Source of the DNA: a virus
Direction: 5' to 3' (one strand)
IMG/VR virus record: IMGVR_UViG_3300017744_000007
Span: 1 to 57,532 of that record
Length of the DNA stretch: 57,532 nt
Shown here: positions 57,501 to 57,532 of the stretch, one piece after another
Position numbering within the stretch: the stretch's first letter is position 1
How the letters are laid out: each line of letters opens with the position of its first letter
Notes under the pieces: model-generated
What the model was told of the DNA's origin: nothing
The model's database searches: none
Seen by the model: only the letters and a program-made list of their open reading frames with translations
Made by a program: the position numbers and the translations under genes

Positions 57501-57532
57501 AACAAATACTCTGCTCAAAAATCTTTAGTAGC
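51540..57532 (+). CDS. Giant virion protein with HExxH metalloprotease, N-terminal part (3' partial)
   Basis: Open from ATG 51540 to the last base (1,997 codons plus 2 bases). The first 75 residues are Gln-rich. Residues about 80-460 are hydrophobic, Gly/Ala-rich and helical (LLSMIAGGAGLVKGAGTLM, INLVDGGIVAGMAYD-type stretches), suggesting membrane association. Coiled coils and an acidic low-complexity zone follow (about 480-1070). At 54933-54947 (about residue 1132) the motif KHEFGHVLYP gives HExxH; an EEAFAHYL segment about 120 residues later can supply the third zinc ligand. A zinc protease domain is therefore likely. The chain probably continues at base 1 of the window. Confidence 0.82.
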   Translation, partial: MGKFSDAGSFFNSRNQKPQAPQQPDSPSANLQNQLLKEQVDATTKKREGGYDAFQQQKGGFTIDQQGQRVANTQEDILMSGGTKLGKSLVAGTGDVIEQVVDLTQLVYNFATPFAAVERAAGLDFSKNFFDWVKENTSQELQDYAVTYQKPGSQDFKWSDMATADFWTTDFARQVPNLLSMIAGGAGLVKGAGTLMTKMATKSIAKGGTRLSKAGALSSKVVDPAGRTIGQIGGKGIGKLFTRTKGSVGLSTRGKLVAGIGGGAGMNLVDGGIVAGMAYDRAIEEFGNDDEGRRLAGQIAADIFIDNTKWMAVDALSWGFTFGGGSKVILGKATQKLGQIKNGFGKRAANILVNASAGSAAGAAIAGAATLGEEGMGDAIKTGALAGLSGGLLKGTRGVKAAGMLAPEGIEEMFQETYQEWIEKKAFNEARGEEEKTPTYWDFYSSDEARKTKAISLISGMAGSTVGGYTNLINDVADRSFENDKKIDAISSIMDRANNSEDDTYEKTSAMYDMVSQSVADQNDDNLLAWINGEASKEGGAVDAKLQTELVSFMEKQKKTYEKIGSGIKNINEGEKSRLFRMQTGIAKNVAEFKEQSDIYNEDKADLINQIKEIENSNLSDTAKKQAISNFNERIAELDADFNELKNKINTANSEIQEEINTYTTSLITKSKVRKAASVEGIKDAVKSATSQIGKFGKGVKEFSQGVFDGVNKAKADYTKRKQEEQAQQAEQAPEGQEPTLGEQVFDMPKENVFNIMTQKFRAFYKGSKDIDTDMFTDEQLDKLISEAFTENGVDGTTSQEEFAAKIEAIEKTLNEKHKTFVENKAKAAEDSESTKKSPFQKAKEKGAEVIGKVVDNVKEGVESVKEALTKKQPKFEKLSVLDQTDPNNIIVSNEEVVEEIQKRKGGDVYTQEEFDIVKKELKEKKAEENKKSDTPKVKDDVSSDVIEDVEFEEVTENSEKDNPLKAKINEEFDKEIAEIQAEIDKETDEERIKILQKALAEVKESKLRKVQGEPSKPIGKKESVRKAKKDAKKAKDKYKYSWYNPLGILERRNFRKERTKKVKEAIAEFDEAKKQNSLHYVYALKDANYPGTAIVTLAEMSQMFGEAGTSAVVNATIYAANGPDFANIVKHEFGHVLYPLFKDTPLMQDIKRLILEDGKIIKNITQTYPELILFDTELGPQTIEEIIRNPNVLKNMLDHNSTIEGDIKSIVESLNTGRIFTNEINSLLKKIEGMDSISIAKPENQELLIEEAFAHYLEKDSITLADIIAKDVKTEQRLKRKVNIVAEKIKVPSKTTDEQKFEIIKAMDSPANRADTLEEALDIIRRNADSRSKIHKPKRSSRVMRKKPNKSLNDIAQAHYENSELVKAILINNRGAYDSMIMSSIEELSGKELSQEQIKEVLQKEARIFLNVINKQESATSGLINKNKNYQYDEASIDDISGSVLSELIAEGTLGNNEITQALELAGILDKNSERIPFLFEEELDDFVMTKDSNDNVAIQNERSSTSKFIDAFVLYLNSERGKFLLESGKLEGELNLYNEGAIRRAIRKEFRQALVPKGENVFIADFMDSIINPKTPLLKAFKQFTLELYKDKYGSVAGSNQYLNAIARGIHHEQSSNVVESRDILFYTEQDSDYFIEPSIAEFEQFVIEDLITDNETNVSLDRLNLLKDSKRVNMLELIEAIGDIKFKSKSVQAYLDQFAIQESFTFMHKGKTLKAVDVVNDIIKSNGKIDSELLKSIATEITMLSRDLNQITMVDMARLETGTSLLNKTSSLYEGFSSMKQYLIDKTKTTNKTIKEVSDNSVFDYLINKLGIDPKISASSGVRVTDIDGMIKGDSYVNLSPDEILMSDILRMLTVDEDSYQMPIMVFSEKSRRYNVTVPKYKDLRTAGGSLESDFVEFLAKEIEGARYSKGNKVSNLFKSSPGSTVLERIVNKEELKKQVKFLENYIKDNPYIISNLIQNGVIKSTDGKVPVKLLEDLVVATALNKYSAQKSLV
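54933..54947 (+). other. HEFGH zinc-protease motif in giant gene
   Basis: The codons encode His-Glu-Phe-Gly-His, the HExxH zinc-binding and catalytic motif. It follows AANGPDFANIVK and precedes VLYPLF. The candidate third ligand is Glu in IEEAFAHYL at about 55290. Confidence 0.8.

Noticed and set aside
1-57532. tRNA genes, CRISPR arrays, insertion sequences, integrase/attachment sites
   Set aside because: None of their signatures (cloverleaf with TTCGA arm, spaced direct repeats, transposase or recombinase motifs) was seen.

Overview
The window is almost certainly a (near-)complete genome of a podovirus-type, tailed double-stranded DNA phage infecting a member of the Bacteroidota, most likely a marine flavobacterium. 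Grounds: very AT-rich DNA with tightly packed genes; start codons in A/T-rich leaders without Shine-Dalgarno sequences; promoter elements of the Bacteroidota form TAnnTTTG; a phage-encoded protein with a type IX secretion (T9SS) sorting domain; a PhoH gene typical of marine phages; and a terminase, portal, capsid and connector series resembling that of crAss-like and related Bacteroidota podoviruses. No integrase, tRNA or rRNA gene, insertion sequence or CRISPR array was seen.

Layout. (1) 1-2823: C-terminal part of a giant virion protein whose N-terminal part lies at 51540-57532; the reading runs off both window ends, so the molecule is probably circular or circularly permuted. (2) 2848-6127, + strand: tail fibre, receptor-binding and small structural genes. 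(3) 6127-9779, + strand: an envelope cassette with an outer-membrane-barrel-like protein, a one-helix membrane protein, a thioredoxin-like lipoprotein lacking CxxC, and a T9SS cargo protein with 11 Cys-rich repeats. (4) 9779-11889, + strand: very basic mini-proteins, a 3-TM holin and a DUF5675-type endolysin. (5) 11915-14214, + strand: two paralogous beta-rich structural proteins, a small gene and a metallophosphatase. (6) 14211-30156, - strand: the early/replication block, running leftward. It holds PhoH, a RecE-like nuclease, a DnaA-domain-IV-like protein, a RusA resolvase, an SSB-like protein, a Rad52-type annealing protein, a DnaB helicase, a MoxR-like AAA+ ATPase with a partner, several HTH proteins and many small unknown proteins. 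(7) 30157-30295: divergent control region. (8) 30296-57532, + strand: packaging and virion genes: candidate small terminase, TerL, portal, scaffold, capsid, connector/ring proteins, IHF-like protein, tail stabilisation protein, virion lysozyme, internal proteins and the giant metalloprotease protein.

How it works together. The - strand block supplies helicase loading/unwinding and single-strand-annealing recombination but no recognisable DNA polymerase, primase or RNA polymerase, so the phage must use the host replisome and host sigma factor. Several + strand genes carry TAnnTTTG elements only 4-5 nt before the ATG, suggesting leaderless transcripts. The virion module ejects large proteins, including a peptidoglycan hydrolase and a zinc protease. 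The cassette at 6.1-9.8 kb would remodel the surface of the infected cell. No gap exceeds 300 bases; the longest, 28284-28562, is AT-rich and full of short inverted and direct repeats.
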